Shown one piece after another: positions 32,196 to 40,959 of a stretch of DNA of 64,000 bases (position 1 is its first letter; each line of letters starts with the position of its first letter). The notes under the pieces are model-generated. The model ran no database searches. It saw only the letters and a list, made by a program, of their open reading frames with translations, and was not told the DNA's origin. The DNA comes from Planctomycetota bacterium (GTDB lineage Bacteria > Planctomycetota > UBA1135 > GCA-002686595): NCBI GenBank assembly GCA_016779205.1, contig JADHOC010000020.1, forward strand, positions 30,684 through 94,683, in the 5' to 3' direction. Both the position numbers and the translations under genes were made by a program.

Positions 32196-33083
32196 TCAGT
32201 CCGGGCGGAGCGCCAGCAGCGGGCCGCTGGCCTGCTTGAGGAGGGCGTGGGTCACACCACCGAGGATGGCGGCGCTCAGCCCGGTGTGCCCGTGGGTCCC
32301 CATGACGGTGAGGTCGCCTTCCCGTCGGGCCTGCTCGATGGCGCTGATCGTGCTGCCGACCACGAACTCCCTGGTGTGCTCGACGCCCGTCCAGTCCACC
32401 GCCTCCATCTTCTCCTCGAACTGCGCCTGGATCGCCTCATGCAGTCCGTCGACCACGTAGGAGGGGACCATCAGGTCCGCGCTCCCCTGGGTCATGGGGT
32501 CGAACAGGGCGGGAGGTTGGCTCACGTGCAGGACGTTGACGGGGACGCCGCGGTGCAACGCGAGGTCGCGGGCCGCGTGGAGCGCGGCCATGCTCGGGGC
32601 AGACAGGTCACAGGGCGCCAGGATCCGCGTGATCGGACGCGGCTCGGTCGGCTGGCTCCAGATGTGGCAGTGGGCGCCTGAGAAGACCGCCCGCTGGGTC
32701 CCGCCGAGGTCAAAGAAGTGCTGCTTGGTGTGCGGTCCGAGGAGGATCAGGTCCGCGCCGATCGACCTGGCCGCGCGGATGAGGGCCGAGTGCGGCCGGC
32801 CGAGCTCAACCTGGACGCCAGCGACTCCCGCTCCCAGGAACGCGTCCGCTCGATCCTGGATCCGCTGCGTGGCGGCCTCCGCCATGCTCGCGGTGTGATT
32901 GGCGATGTCGGTCAGAGGCCCGCCGGTCCCATCGGGCGCGGGGACGTCGAGGGCGTGCACCACGTGCAGCTTCGTGCCGAAGTTGGCGGCGAGGGCCGCG
33001 GCGACCTGAAGGGCGCGTTCTCCGCCCGCCTGGCCATCGTCTCCGATGACCGCGGAAGTGAAGGGCAGGGGGGCAGTGGTCAT
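32196..33083 (-). CDS. Tandem universal stress protein (UspA domains)
   Basis: 295 residues made of two UspA-like domains (about 5-140 and 150-295). Domain 2 keeps the nucleotide loop VMGTHGHTG-x7-GGV, in which the final G-S/T of the usual G-x2-G-x9-G-S/T is G-G. Domain 1 is more divergent (LLGPHTKQ). Usp proteins bind ATP or act as scaffolds under stress. It lies 7 bases downstream of recD2 on the same strand and is probably co-transcribed with it. The ATG at 33083 gives the standard N-terminal strand (PFTSAVIGDDG). Confidence 0.85.
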   Translation of the reverse strand: MTTAPLPFTSAVIGDDGQAGGERALQVAAALAANFGTKLHVVHALDVPAPDGTGGPLTDIANHTASMAEAATQRIQDRADAFLGAGVAGVQVELGRPHSALIRAARSIGADLILLGPHTKQHFFDLGGTQRAVFSGAHCHIWSQPTEPRPITRILAPCDLSAPSMAALHAARDLALHRGVPVNVLHVSQPPALFDPMTQGSADLMVPSYVVDGLHEAIQAQFEEKMEAVDWTGVEHTREFVVGSTISAIEQARREGDLTVMGTHGHTGLSAAILGGVTHALLKQASGPLLALRPD

Positions 33084-33090
33084 GGCAGGT

Positions 33091-35445
33091 TCAATCCAGG
33101 GTGTCCGCTGCGGCCTTGAGGCGCGCGGACAGAAGACTGAGCCGGCTGGACTGCTCTGCGTTTTCCACCGCACGCTGCAGCGCCCTGCGCTCTCCTACGA
33201 GCACGACGAGGCGCTTGGCTCGCGTGATTGCAGTGTAGAAGAGGTTCCGCTGGAGCATGTGTGCGTGCTGTGTCGAGAGGGGGAACACCACGCAGGGGAA
33301 TTCTCCTCCCTGGCTCCTGTGAACGGTCATGGCGAACGCCGGCTTGAGGTCTCCGAGCGCCCCTCGCTCATAGACCACCTCGCGGTCGGGGAATTCCACC
33401 GTCACCGAGCCCTCGGCGTCGACCCGCGTGATGCGCCCGAGGTCTCCGTTGAAGACCTCTCGCTCGTAGTCGTTGCGAGTCTGGACCACCCGGTCGCCCG
33501 TGCGCCAGGTCTTGCCGTCGAAGAGGACCTCGCGGCCACCCTCGCCGAGGGCGTCGCGGAGGCGCTCGTTGAGCGAGTCCACGCCCGCGGGTCCCTTGTA
33601 CATCGGCGCGAGCACCTGGACGTCCCGGGCCCAATCCAACCCGAAGGTCTTGGGGACTCGCTCTGTCGCCACCTCAACCAGGCGCTCGGCGAGGCGCTCC
33701 TGCCCCTCCTCCACCGGGAAGAAGTAGAAGTCGGCGTCCTGCACGCCGCGCGGCGGGAGCTCGGGGAGCTTGCCCTCGAGGACGCGGTGCGCGTTGCTGA
33801 TGATCAGGCTCTCGGTGGACTGGCGGAAGACCTGGCTCAGCCGGGCGACGGGAATGGCCCCCGAGTCCAAGAGGTCCGCGAGCACGTTCCCTGCGCCCAC
33901 GCTCGGGAGCTGGTCGGGATCGCCCACCAGGACGAGGCGCGTGGGCGCGGCGACGGCGTCCACCAGGCGGCGCGCGAGCGCGGCGTCGAGCATGGAGACC
34001 TCGTCGACGATGACGAGCCCGCCTTCCAGCGGCTTGTCCGGACCGTGCTCGAAGCCCCCCTCACCGGGGATGAACTTGAGCAGCCGGTGCAGCGTGCTCG
34101 CCGGCCGGCCGGTGGCCTCCGAGAGTCGCTTGGCGGCGCGGCCGGTGGGGGAGGCGAGCAGCACCTCGGCGCCCCCCGCTTCGGCCAGCTGTACCACGAA
34201 CTGCACGATGGTCGTCTTGCCCACGCCCGGGCCGCCCGTGAGGAGCGAGACTGGCTGCTGCAGGAGCTCGAGGACGGCGCTGCGCTGGAGGGGGTGGAGC
34301 TCAAGGGAGGCCTTCGCCTCGGCGCGCTCCAGGTCCTCCGCCTTGGCCAGGGGCGAGACCTTCCCCGCGAGCAGCCGGCGCAGGCCTCGCGCCAGGCGGA
34401 CCTCGTGCACGTGCTGCCGCGGGAGGTAGCACGGGAGCTCGGCACGGAACCGGCCGCTCCCGTCCAGGGCGTCGGAGGCGTGCTCGTCGAGCGGCGGAGG
34501 CTCGGGGAGGATCTCCCGGTCGATGACGATGTGCAGGCCGTCCTCCATCTCGTCCAGGGCGCGGACGAAGGCCTCGCGGGGGGCCGCTCCCTCAAGGGCG
34601 CCGGCGGACCGGCGCAGGAGGTCGCCGAGGGGCAGCATCACGTGGCCCTCGCTGGTGGCCCGGTCGAGCACGTGGCGCGTCACCGCCCGCAGCCTGCGTG
34701 GGTCGTCGGGGGCGAGCCCCAGGCGTTTGGCGACGCGGTCGGCGGTGAGGAAGCCCACGGACGGGACGACGGAGAGCACGAAGGGGTTGTCGCGGATCAT
34801 CGACTCGCACTCTGCCCCGAGCTTCGCCAGGACGGCCTGGGCCGTGAGCGGGCCGAGGCCCAGCTGGGCCAGGAATCCCTGGAGCTGGTGGAGGCCCGCC
34901 TGGGCGACGACGGAGACGCCCAGGCCCTCGGCGACCTCGGGCCTCAACCCTTTGATCCCGACGAGGGAGCCCCTGGGGTCCTCGGCGATGCGCTCCAGGG
35001 CCTCGGTGCCGAGCTTGTCCACGATCCGGCGGGCGATGGTGGGCCCGACCCCATCGAAGGCCTTCGAGGACAGGTAGCGGACCAGGCCCTCCTCGGTGGC
35101 CGGGGCCAGGGGCTCCGAGGTGGTGAACTCGAACTGGGCGCCGTGGTTCGCGTGGCGGCCCCAGCGGCCGGAGAGCCGAACCCGGGCTCCCTCCACGGGA
35201 TCCGCGATCTTCCCCACCGCCGTGACGCGCCCCGGGGAGAAGAGCGACCCGTCCTCGGGAGCCTGGAAACCGGGGTCGGGGTCGAGCCGGAGGACCCCGA
35301 ACAGGCTCGTGCCGTCGTGATAGGTGATCGTCTCGATCGTGCCCTGGAACGTCTCCTCGCCCCCCTGGGCGGGTCGTTCGCCCCGGAGGGACCGGTCCTG
35401 GGGGCCGGTCCTGCGGCCAGGGGAGGGGTCTCGGGGCTCCTGCAA
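33091..35445 (-). CDS. recD2: RecD2-type 5'-3' DNA helicase
   Basis: A 784-residue superfamily 1B helicase without RecB/RecC partners. The N-terminal region has an OB-like part (FQGTIETITYHDGTSLFGVL) and helix-hairpin-helix repeats (GVGPTIARRIVDKLGTEAL). Motif I is GGPGVGKTT with K410; then ASPTGRAAKRL, Walker B VIVDEVSMLD, motif III LVGDPDQLPSVGAG and FRQS. The C-terminal AFAMTVHRSQGGEF and YTAITRAK are motifs V/VI. Such enzymes handle damage repair and replication-fork processing. The start is a TTG at 35445; TATCCT (35455-35460, minus strand) lies 9 bases upstream with no Shine-Dalgarno. It heads a two-gene unit with the Usp gene. Confidence 0.9.
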   Translation of the reverse strand: MQEPRDPSPGRRTGPQDRSLRGERPAQGGEETFQGTIETITYHDGTSLFGVLRLDPDPGFQAPEDGSLFSPGRVTAVGKIADPVEGARVRLSGRWGRHANHGAQFEFTTSEPLAPATEEGLVRYLSSKAFDGVGPTIARRIVDKLGTEALERIAEDPRGSLVGIKGLRPEVAEGLGVSVVAQAGLHQLQGFLAQLGLGPLTAQAVLAKLGAECESMIRDNPFVLSVVPSVGFLTADRVAKRLGLAPDDPRRLRAVTRHVLDRATSEGHVMLPLGDLLRRSAGALEGAAPREAFVRALDEMEDGLHIVIDREILPEPPPLDEHASDALDGSGRFRAELPCYLPRQHVHEVRLARGLRRLLAGKVSPLAKAEDLERAEAKASLELHPLQRSAVLELLQQPVSLLTGGPGVGKTTIVQFVVQLAEAGGAEVLLASPTGRAAKRLSEATGRPASTLHRLLKFIPGEGGFEHGPDKPLEGGLVIVDEVSMLDAALARRLVDAVAAPTRLVLVGDPDQLPSVGAGNVLADLLDSGAIPVARLSQVFRQSTESLIISNAHRVLEGKLPELPPRGVQDADFYFFPVEEGQERLAERLVEVATERVPKTFGLDWARDVQVLAPMYKGPAGVDSLNERLRDALGEGGREVLFDGKTWRTGDRVVQTRNDYEREVFNGDLGRITRVDAEGSVTVEFPDREVVYERGALGDLKPAFAMTVHRSQGGEFPCVVFPLSTQHAHMLQRNLFYTAITRAKRLVVLVGERRALQRAVENAEQSSRLSLLSARLKAAADTLD

Positions 35446-35500
35446 GGTGGTCGGAGGATACCGGAAAGCACCCTTCGAACGTCTGGACCCCCTCCCCAGG

Positions 35501-35529
35501 TTGCGGCCAGCGCCGACCCTCCGTATCCT
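35501..35529 (+). promoter_or_regulatory. Candidate promoter of rpsU
   Basis: TTGCGG (35501-35506), 17-base spacer, TATCCT (35524-35529). It would give a leader of about 100 bases before the rpsU start and is the best-formed -35/-10 pair in the window. Confidence 0.5.
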
Positions 35530-35638
35530 TTCGCGCCCGAATCACCGCCCGGCCCGCACGGCCCTCTGGCCTCCCTGCCGAGCGGATCTCAGTTCAACAC
35601 CCCCTCGCCCCTCGCCGCCTCACCGCGGCCCAGATCCC

Positions 35639-35881
35639 TTGATCAAGGTCTCCGTTCGTTCCAACGAGTCGCTCGAAGCAGCGCTCCGCCGCTTCAAGCG
35701 CCAGTGCAACTTCAGCGGCATCTTCCGTCTCGCCAAGGCCAACACCTGGCACGAGAAGCGCTCCGACCGTCGTCGCCGCGAGCGCCGCGAGCGTCTGCGC
35801 ACCGTGCAGAAGGCCACGCGGAAGAACGACCCGAACCGTCGTCGCCGTCGCCGCCCCGGTGGCGCGCCCAAGAAGCGCTGA
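35639..35881 (+). CDS. rpsU: Small-subunit ribosomal protein bS21
   Basis: 80 residues, IKVSVRSNESLEAALRRFKR then GIFRLAKANTWHEKRSDRRR, the standard bS21 pattern. A basic C-terminal tail ends RRRRRRPGGAPKKR, longer than the E. coli protein (71). It sits next to the anti-Shine-Dalgarno end of 16S rRNA in the 30S subunit. The only start that gives the conserved N-terminus is the TTG at 35639, and no Shine-Dalgarno is visible before it. The frame is open far upstream only because of high GC. The gene stands alone between a candidate promoter and a strong terminator. Confidence 0.92.
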   Translation: MIKVSVRSNESLEAALRRFKRQCNFSGIFRLAKANTWHEKRSDRRRRERRERLRTVQKATRKNDPNRRRRRRPGGAPKKR

Positions 35882-35917
35882 AGCGACCCCGCCTCCGGGC
35901 GGGTGCAGATGAACAGG

Positions 35918-35957
35918 CGGACCGCGCGACCCCCAGGGTTGCGCGGTCCGTTCGTTT
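35918..35957 (+). terminator. Rho-independent terminator of rpsU
   Basis: Perfect 10-bp stem CGGACCGCGC/GCGCGGTCCG (35918-35927 with 35941-35950), extended inside by ACCC/GGGT, and followed by TTCGTTT. It begins 37 bases after the rpsU stop. Confidence 0.8.
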
Positions 35958-36017
35958 CCTAGGCTGGGTGAGAGCTCCGCCGATCCGCGAGCGGAAGAGC
36001 GAAGGGACGAGAGACGC

Positions 36018-37079
36018 ATGGGCATCTTCGAGAAGGACAGAGACCTCACGGAGGCGCCGGAGGAGGCGCGCCTCGTGGTGGACGCCAGCTCGTTCCGCGA
36101 GAAGGCGCGGGGGTTCACCATGCGCCTCGACCACTTCCTGAGCCACCACCTGAAGTGGCGGTCGCGGTCGAGCGTGCAGACCCTGGTCAAGGGGGGGTAC
36201 GTGGAGCTGGACCTGGCCCGGCCGGACGCTCCGGAGGGGACCGGCGAGCGGAAGGTCGAGCGACGCCCGGGCGTGAGGCTCCAGCACGGCACGCGCGTCT
36301 ACGTGCGAGTCCCCGACGAGTACCGGGCCCTCCTGACCGGAGAGACGAGCGATGAGCTCGACGTCTTGCACGAGGACGCCGATTGCCTCGCGGTCAACAA
36401 GCCGCCGCTGATCGCGGTCCACCCCAGCGGTCGGCACATGACCGACACGCTGATCCAGCGCGTCCACAAGCGCTTCCAGGCGGAGATCGAGTCGGGGGCC
36501 ATGCTCCCGCGCCTCTGCCACCGCCTCGATCGTGAGACCAGCGGGATCGTCCTCGTGGGCAAGCGCCCGGCGACCCAGGGCGCGCTCACGTCGCAGTTCG
36601 AGGATCGGCTGGTGGAGAAGGAGTACCTCGCCATCGTCCAGGGAACCCCCGAGCAGGCCGAGGGGTCGATCGACGCCCCGATCCGTCTTTCAACGACGTC
36701 GCCCGTGGAGCTGGAGATGACCACCGCGGCGGACGGCCTGACGTGCCAGACGGACTGGCGCGTGGAGGCGACCTCCGGGGGATTCTCGCGCCTGCGCCTC
36801 CGGATCCACACGGGCCGCCAGCACCAGATCCGCGTGCACATGGCCGCCATCGGGACCCCCATCGTTGGGGACAAGCTCTACGGACCCGACCGGGAGATCT
36901 TCCTCCGGGCCGCGGCGGGTGAGCTGACGGACTGGGATCGGGAGCAGCTCATCCTCGACCGCCACGCCCTGCACAGCGCCCGGCTCGTGTTCAACTCGCC
37001 GGCCACCGATGGGGCCACCCGCATCGAGAGCGGCCTGCCCGATGACCTGGTCGAGGCCTTCCCCCAGTTCGCGGGATGA
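36018..37079 (+). CDS. RluA-family 23S rRNA/tRNA pseudouridine synthase
   Basis: 353 residues: an N-terminal extension and an S4-like RNA-binding part (FTMRLDHFLSHHLKWRSR...VQTLVKGGYVELD). The catalytic domain has CHRLDRETSG with catalytic D171 and the RluA-type motif RLRIHTGRQHQIRVHMAAIG. It isomerises specific uridines; the site cannot be assigned. A -10-like TAGGCT (35960-35965), with TTGCGC 15 bases upstream inside the rpsU terminator stem, may start this transcript. Its last codons overlap a frame that precedes the downstream lipoprotein gene, so the two may be co-transcribed. Confidence 0.88.
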   Translation: MGIFEKDRDLTEAPEEARLVVDASSFREKARGFTMRLDHFLSHHLKWRSRSSVQTLVKGGYVELDLARPDAPEGTGERKVERRPGVRLQHGTRVYVRVPDEYRALLTGETSDELDVLHEDADCLAVNKPPLIAVHPSGRHMTDTLIQRVHKRFQAEIESGAMLPRLCHRLDRETSGIVLVGKRPATQGALTSQFEDRLVEKEYLAIVQGTPEQAEGSIDAPIRLSTTSPVELEMTTAADGLTCQTDWRVEATSGGFSRLRLRIHTGRQHQIRVHMAAIGTPIVGDKLYGPDREIFLRAAAGELTDWDREQLILDRHALHSARLVFNSPATDGATRIESGLPDDLVEAFPQFAG

Positions 37080-37117
37080 GCCTTCCCGCGCTCCACCACT
37101 CCTGTTTCACTTCTCCC

Positions 37118-37651
37118 ATGCGTCTACTCAACTGCCTCCTCACCGTCTGCCTCGTCGCCTCGTGCAGCGGGGAGTCCAAGCCCATCACCCCCTCCAACCC
37201 CGAAGGCACCGTGACCCTCGAAGACATCGACGTCCCCAACCAGAGCACCGCCATGGAAGGCGTGCTGACGGCGGGCCAGCTGAGCGAGGAGCAGATGGTC
37301 GCCCTCGCAGGGCTCGGCTACGAGAGCTTCGTCAGCCTCCGCGAGGCGGACGAGGGGGGCTCCGGCTGGGAGGAGGAGTTCGCGGCCGAGAAGGGGATCC
37401 ACTTCGTGCGCCTTCCCATCGCCGGCGCCGACGGCATCGACGAGGCCCACGCGCGCAAGCTCGACGAGCTCATGGCGGCCGAGGCGCGCCCGATGGTGCT
37501 CTACTGCGGCAGCAGCAACCGGGTCGGGGCGCTGCTGGCGCTGAGGGCCTTCCACGTGCAAGGCGAGGACCCCGCTGCGTGCCTCGAGCTCGGCAAGAGC
37601 ACCGGCGTCACCGGTCTCGAGCCGATGCTCGCCGACAAGCTCGGCCTCTGA
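37118..37651 (+). CDS. Lipoprotein with tyrosine-phosphatase/rhodanese-like domain
   Basis: 177 residues from the ATG at 37118, which opens a lipoprotein signal (LLTVCLVASCSGES). The domain resembles the small DSP-type phosphatase family of TIGR01244/beta-lactamase-hydrolase-like proteins: GQLSEEQMVALAGLGYESFVS, HFVRLPIAG, then the active-site loop LYCGSSNRVGALLAL with Cys and Arg of a C-x4-R loop. In that family the Cys acts on phosphate or sulfane sulfur. A periplasmic lipidated location is unusual for it. The longer ATG at 37076 overlaps the upstream stop but would put 14 extra residues before the signal. Confidence 0.78.
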   Translation: MRLLNCLLTVCLVASCSGESKPITPSNPEGTVTLEDIDVPNQSTAMEGVLTAGQLSEEQMVALAGLGYESFVSLREADEGGSGWEEEFAAEKGIHFVRLPIAGADGIDEAHARKLDELMAAEARPMVLYCGSSNRVGALLALRAFHVQGEDPAACLELGKSTGVTGLEPMLADKLGL

Positions 37652-37665
37652 GCCGGACCCCTGAG

Positions 37666-38469
37666 CTACGCCGGGTCGAGCCCGAAGAAGGCGTGGGTCG
37701 CGGCCCACGCCGCCGCCGCCACCTCGTTCGGGGACTCACCTCGCAGCGCCGCCACCGCGGCGAGCACGGCGGTGAGGTGCATGGGCTCGTTCCGGCGTGA
37801 GGACGGCCTGGGTTCGAGGTTGCGCGGGAGCAGGTAGGGGGCATCGGTCTCCAAGAGGAGCCGGTCGGCGGGGATCTCGGCCACGGCATCACGGAGGTCT
37901 CCCCCCCTGCGCTCGTCGCAGACCCAGCCCGTGATGCCCAGGTGGCAGCCGAGCTCCAGATAGTCGGCGGCGGCCTCGGGTCCCTCGGTGAAGCAGTGCA
38001 CCACCGCGCCCCGCGGGAGCGACGGCCAGGCGTTCTGCAGGACGGCCAGGAACTCCTCGTGGGCGTCCCGCTGATGGAGGAACACGGGCAGGCCCGCCTC
38101 GGCGGCGAGGCTGAGCTGGGCCTCGAAGGCTGCGAGCTGCGCCTCCCGGGGGCTGAAGTTGCGGTTGTAGTCGAGCCCACACTCGCCGACAGCGACCACC
38201 TGGTCCTCGCGGTGGAGTTCCCTCAGCCGCGCCTCGGTGGCGTCGTCGAAGTCGGAGGCGTGGTGAGGGTGGACGCCCGCGGTGCACCAGAGCTCGACCC
38301 CCGCAGCCCGCCCGCGGGCCGCCCGCGCCGCGGCCTCGCTCGCCACGAGATCGGTCCCGGTGATGATCATCCGCTCGACGCCCCGCTCGCGGGCGCGGGC
38401 GAGCACCCCGTCCCGGTCACCCTCGAACTGACGGCTCATCAGGTTGACGCCGATATCGACCAGTCTCAT
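37666..38469 (-). CDS. tatD: TatD-type metal-dependent DNase
   Basis: 267 residues, strikingly close to enterobacterial TatD itself rather than to the YcfH/YjjV branches. The start MRLVDIGVNLMSRQFEGDR, AGVHPHHASDF, VAVGECGLDYNRNFS, VHCFTEG and the WVCDERRG block are all present, as are LLETDAPYLLPR and SSRRNEP. As in E. coli TatD, the first metal motif is DIGVNL instead of the usual D-x-H-x-H. The ATG at 38469 is preceded by an in-frame GTG. It diverges from the cupin gene with 29 bases between; TATCGT on its strand lies about 9 bases before the start. Confidence 0.93.
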   Translation of the reverse strand: MRLVDIGVNLMSRQFEGDRDGVLARARERGVERMIITGTDLVASEAAARAARGRAAGVELWCTAGVHPHHASDFDDATEARLRELHREDQVVAVGECGLDYNRNFSPREAQLAAFEAQLSLAAEAGLPVFLHQRDAHEEFLAVLQNAWPSLPRGAVVHCFTEGPEAAADYLELGCHLGITGWVCDERRGGDLRDAVAEIPADRLLLETDAPYLLPRNLEPRPSSRRNEPMHLTAVLAAVAALRGESPNEVAAAAWAATHAFFGLDPA

Positions 38470-38498
38470 CACGGCCAGACGATAGCCTCGACCCCGTC

Positions 38499-38882
38499 AT
38501 GAGCGAATCCTCCGCCCCCGAACCGGTCGACCTCCACGCCAAGATGGACGAGGTCAAGCCCCTCTGGACGCCCCACCGCATCGGCCGCTTCGACGGGCAT
38601 CAGCTCCTGCTGGCGCGGGTGGACGGCGAGTTCGTCTGGCACCAGCACGACGACCACGACGAGGTCTTCATCCCCCTGCGCGGCACCCTGCTCCTGGACT
38701 TCGAGGGGGGAGTCACCCGTGAGGTGCTCCCCGGGAGTCTGCTCGTCGTGCCGAAGGGAGTGGCGCACCGCCCTCGCACCGAGGGGGGCGAGGTCGAGAT
38801 GCTCGTGCTCGACCCCATGGGCGTGAAGCACACCGGGGATGTCCGGGACGAGCGGACCGTGGACGAGTACCCCGACATCTGA
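38499..38882 (+). CDS. Small single-domain cupin
   Basis: 127 residues forming one cupin barrel. Motif 1 is FVWHQHDDHDEVFIPLRGTLLLDF with His and Glu metal ligands; motif 2 is LPGSLLVVPKGVAHRP. Metal-binding cupins of this size serve as isomerases, dioxygenases or ligand-binding proteins; no specific function is visible. A TAGCCT (38483-38488) lies 10 bases before the ATG in the short divergent gap with tatD, and no Shine-Dalgarno is seen. Confidence 0.85.
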   Translation: MSESSAPEPVDLHAKMDEVKPLWTPHRIGRFDGHQLLLARVDGEFVWHQHDDHDEVFIPLRGTLLLDFEGGVTREVLPGSLLVVPKGVAHRPRTEGGEVEMLVLDPMGVKHTGDVRDERTVDEYPDI

Positions 38883-39041
38883 GGGATGGAAGCCCGAAAC
38901 CGGTGGGGGCGACCTCCCAAGAAGGGTGGGGACTCCTGGACCAGGCGCGGGCGCGATCACCCGGATCAACGCTGGGCCCTGACCCACGCCGCTCTCCGTT
39001 GCGGCCAGCGGCGGCCCCCAACACAGACTCAAGAAATCGTC

Positions 39042-39413
39042 ATGGATGACCTGACTGACGTCGAACGCCCGGGCATGGACCAGCGCGAGATCGACCAGTG
39101 GTGCATGTTCATGCACCTCGGACTGCTCGCTGGCTACGCGGTGCCTCTCGGCGGACTGGTGGTGCCGATCGTCCTCTGGCAGCTCAAGAAGAACGAGTCT
39201 CCGCAGATCGATCAGCACGGCAGGATGATCGCGAGCGCCATGGTGGCGTTCGTGCTCTACGGCATCGTCGCGGGAATCCTCTGCCTCGTCCTCGTCGGCT
39301 TCGTCCTCCTGTTCGCCGTCGGCATCTGTAGCGTCGTCTTCCCGATCATCGGGGGGATCAAGGCCAACGACGGGGAGTACTGGCCCTACCCGCTCGTCCC
39401 CAAGCTCTTCTGA
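39042..39413 (+). CDS. DUF4870 small membrane protein
   Basis: 123 residues from the ATG at 39042. QWCMFMHLGLLAGYAVPLGGL and VVPIVLWQLKKNESPQIDQHGR are the diagnostic DUF4870 start, followed by hydrophobic helices (MVAFVLYGIVAGILCLVLVG, then FVLLFAVGICSVVFPIIGG) and GIKANDGEYWPYPL. Members are inner-membrane proteins of unknown function. The 159 bases before it contain no ORF I can support. Confidence 0.88.
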   Translation: MDDLTDVERPGMDQREIDQWCMFMHLGLLAGYAVPLGGLVVPIVLWQLKKNESPQIDQHGRMIASAMVAFVLYGIVAGILCLVLVGFVLLFAVGICSVVFPIIGGIKANDGEYWPYPLVPKLF

Positions 39414-39435
39414 CCCGAGGTCGGCCTCCGGGTCA
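39411..39435. terminator. Hairpin between convergent DUF4870 and ABC-permease genes
   Basis: TGACCCGAGG (39411-39420, including the DUF4870 stop) pairs with CCTCCGGGTCA (39425-39435) with one bulge and a 4-base loop. No T-tract. Confidence 0.5.
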
Positions 39436-39443
39436 GGGGGGGC

Positions 39444-40892
39444 TCAGCTGGAGCGCGCCCGGGAGCGGGCGGCCCCCGCCATCGCGATCAAGGCCATGGC
39501 GCCCAGGAGTGCCCAGCCTGGACCGGAGGAGGGCAGCTTCTGCCAGCTCACGGCCGCGAGCAGCGTCATGGCGATGGCCACGGTGAGGAGGTCGCCCCCC
39601 AGTCCGTTCTCTCCCGCGTTCAGGAGCTCCTGAGCCTTCGTGGAGAGCGGCCGCGGCCCCCCCTGGCGCCAGAGGACCTTGAGCGCGAGGAGCCCCGAGG
39701 CGAGGGCCAGGGGCCAGAGCCGCAGGGCGAGGGCCGGGGAGGCGAGGGCGGCGACCAGGCCGCCCATGGCGAGGTAGAGCGGCAGCAGGAGCCGGACGGC
39801 CACGGCCTTCCGCGCGCCGCGGTCCTCGTCGAGGGGGTCAGTCGGCGCGGTGTCGACGACCCAGCGGGCCGCCGGCGTCGCCGAGGTGGGGACGTGCATC
39901 AGCACGAAGGGGAGGTACGCGCCTGGCGCGAAGAGCAAGAGGGCGTAGAGCCCCTCGCCCTCGGTGGTGGAGGCATCCGCGCCGAGGAGGACCAGGAGGA
40001 GCGGCGCGGCCACCAGCGGGTAGGTCCGCACCACGAAGTCTCGCTCGGCGGGGAGGGCCTCGTAGACAAGGCCGAAGGCGCCGCGCTCCTCGCGCGTCAC
40101 CCATAGCCGCTCGGCGAGGAGCCGCGCCGGGGTGAGGAGCGTCCCGAGCACGGAGCGCGTCGAGCGCGCCCGGGGCGCCGGGGGGAACGGCGCGAGGGCG
40201 AGGACGATCGCGGCCAGGAGGACGGCGCCCGCCGCCATCGCGCCCGCCATCCCGGGGCCCGCCGCGGCGAAGGGGGCCGAGAACCAGGCCGGCGGCAGCA
40301 GGAGCCAGGGCCCCGTCGGACCCTCGACGTCTGCGAGGATCGCCAGGCTCCGGAGCCCGACGAGGGCGCCGATCATGATCGCCACGAAGAGCAGCGTCTG
40401 CAGGGCCACCATGAAGGTGTCTCCTCCGCGGCCGAGGGCGACCTGGAGGAGGAGCAGGCCGGCGGCGACCGCCCAGGTCTGCAGGACGCCCATGACCACC
40501 AGAAGCGGTCGCTCGGCCAGGCCGATGGTGTCGGGCGCCAGCAGCGCGGCGGGGACGAGCGACGCCGCCGCGAGGGCGCCCATGATGAGCAGCAGCGTCA
40601 CCACCCGGGAGAGCCGCAGGTCGCGGGGGGTCACCGGGAGGGCGCCAACCCACTCGGAGGCGGGGTCGGCCCGAAGCAGCGGCGCGAGCTCGCCCAGGAG
40701 CGGCACCGTGGTCAGCGCCAGGGGGAGGCAGAGGGCGAAGATCGCGTAGCCGTAGCCGCCCACCTCCCCGCGGACCACGGCGCAGAGCAGCGCCGAGATC
40801 ACGACCTGCATGGCGAGCGCCGCGACGGGGGTGCGTTCGCCGAGGACCTCCCCGGAGAGCTGGGCGCGGACGAGACTGGTGAGGCGATTCAA
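39444..40892 (-). CDS. ABC-2-type transporter permease
   Basis: About 482 residues with some 10-12 hydrophobic helices and few conserved polar motifs, typical of ABC-2-like export permeases. Examples are VAALAMQVVISALLCAVV, LLLIMGALAAASLVPAALL and LVAALASPALAL. A conserved-looking cytoplasmic stretch is WVGALPVTPRDLRLSRV. The likely start is the TTG at 40892 (LNRLTSLVRAQL); no ATG gives the N-terminal cytoplasmic helix, so the start is tentative. Its likely ATPase is encoded 1.1 kb upstream on the same strand (42818-42027), beyond two plus-strand genes. The substrate is unknown. Confidence 0.72.
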   Translation of the reverse strand: MNRLTSLVRAQLSGEVLGERTPVAALAMQVVISALLCAVVRGEVGGYGYAIFALCLPLALTTVPLLGELAPLLRADPASEWVGALPVTPRDLRLSRVVTLLLIMGALAAASLVPAALLAPDTIGLAERPLLVVMGVLQTWAVAAGLLLLQVALGRGGDTFMVALQTLLFVAIMIGALVGLRSLAILADVEGPTGPWLLLPPAWFSAPFAAAGPGMAGAMAAGAVLLAAIVLALAPFPPAPRARSTRSVLGTLLTPARLLAERLWVTREERGAFGLVYEALPAERDFVVRTYPLVAAPLLLVLLGADASTTEGEGLYALLLFAPGAYLPFVLMHVPTSATPAARWVVDTAPTDPLDEDRGARKAVAVRLLLPLYLAMGGLVAALASPALALRLWPLALASGLLALKVLWRQGGPRPLSTKAQELLNAGENGLGGDLLTVAIAMTLLAAVSWQKLPSSGPGWALLGAMALIAMAGAARSRARSS

Positions 40893-40959
40893 GGGAAGGA
40901 CGCGACTTGCGCGACGGGAAGGGTACCGCGATCGGGCTCCGGGCCCATACTCAGCCCCG

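Noticed and set aside
33046..36141. 1031-codon open frame on the plus strand
   Set aside because: It is antisense to recD2, whose helicase motifs are unambiguous; only its tail coincides with the rpsU frame. Long antisense frames are expected at this GC content.
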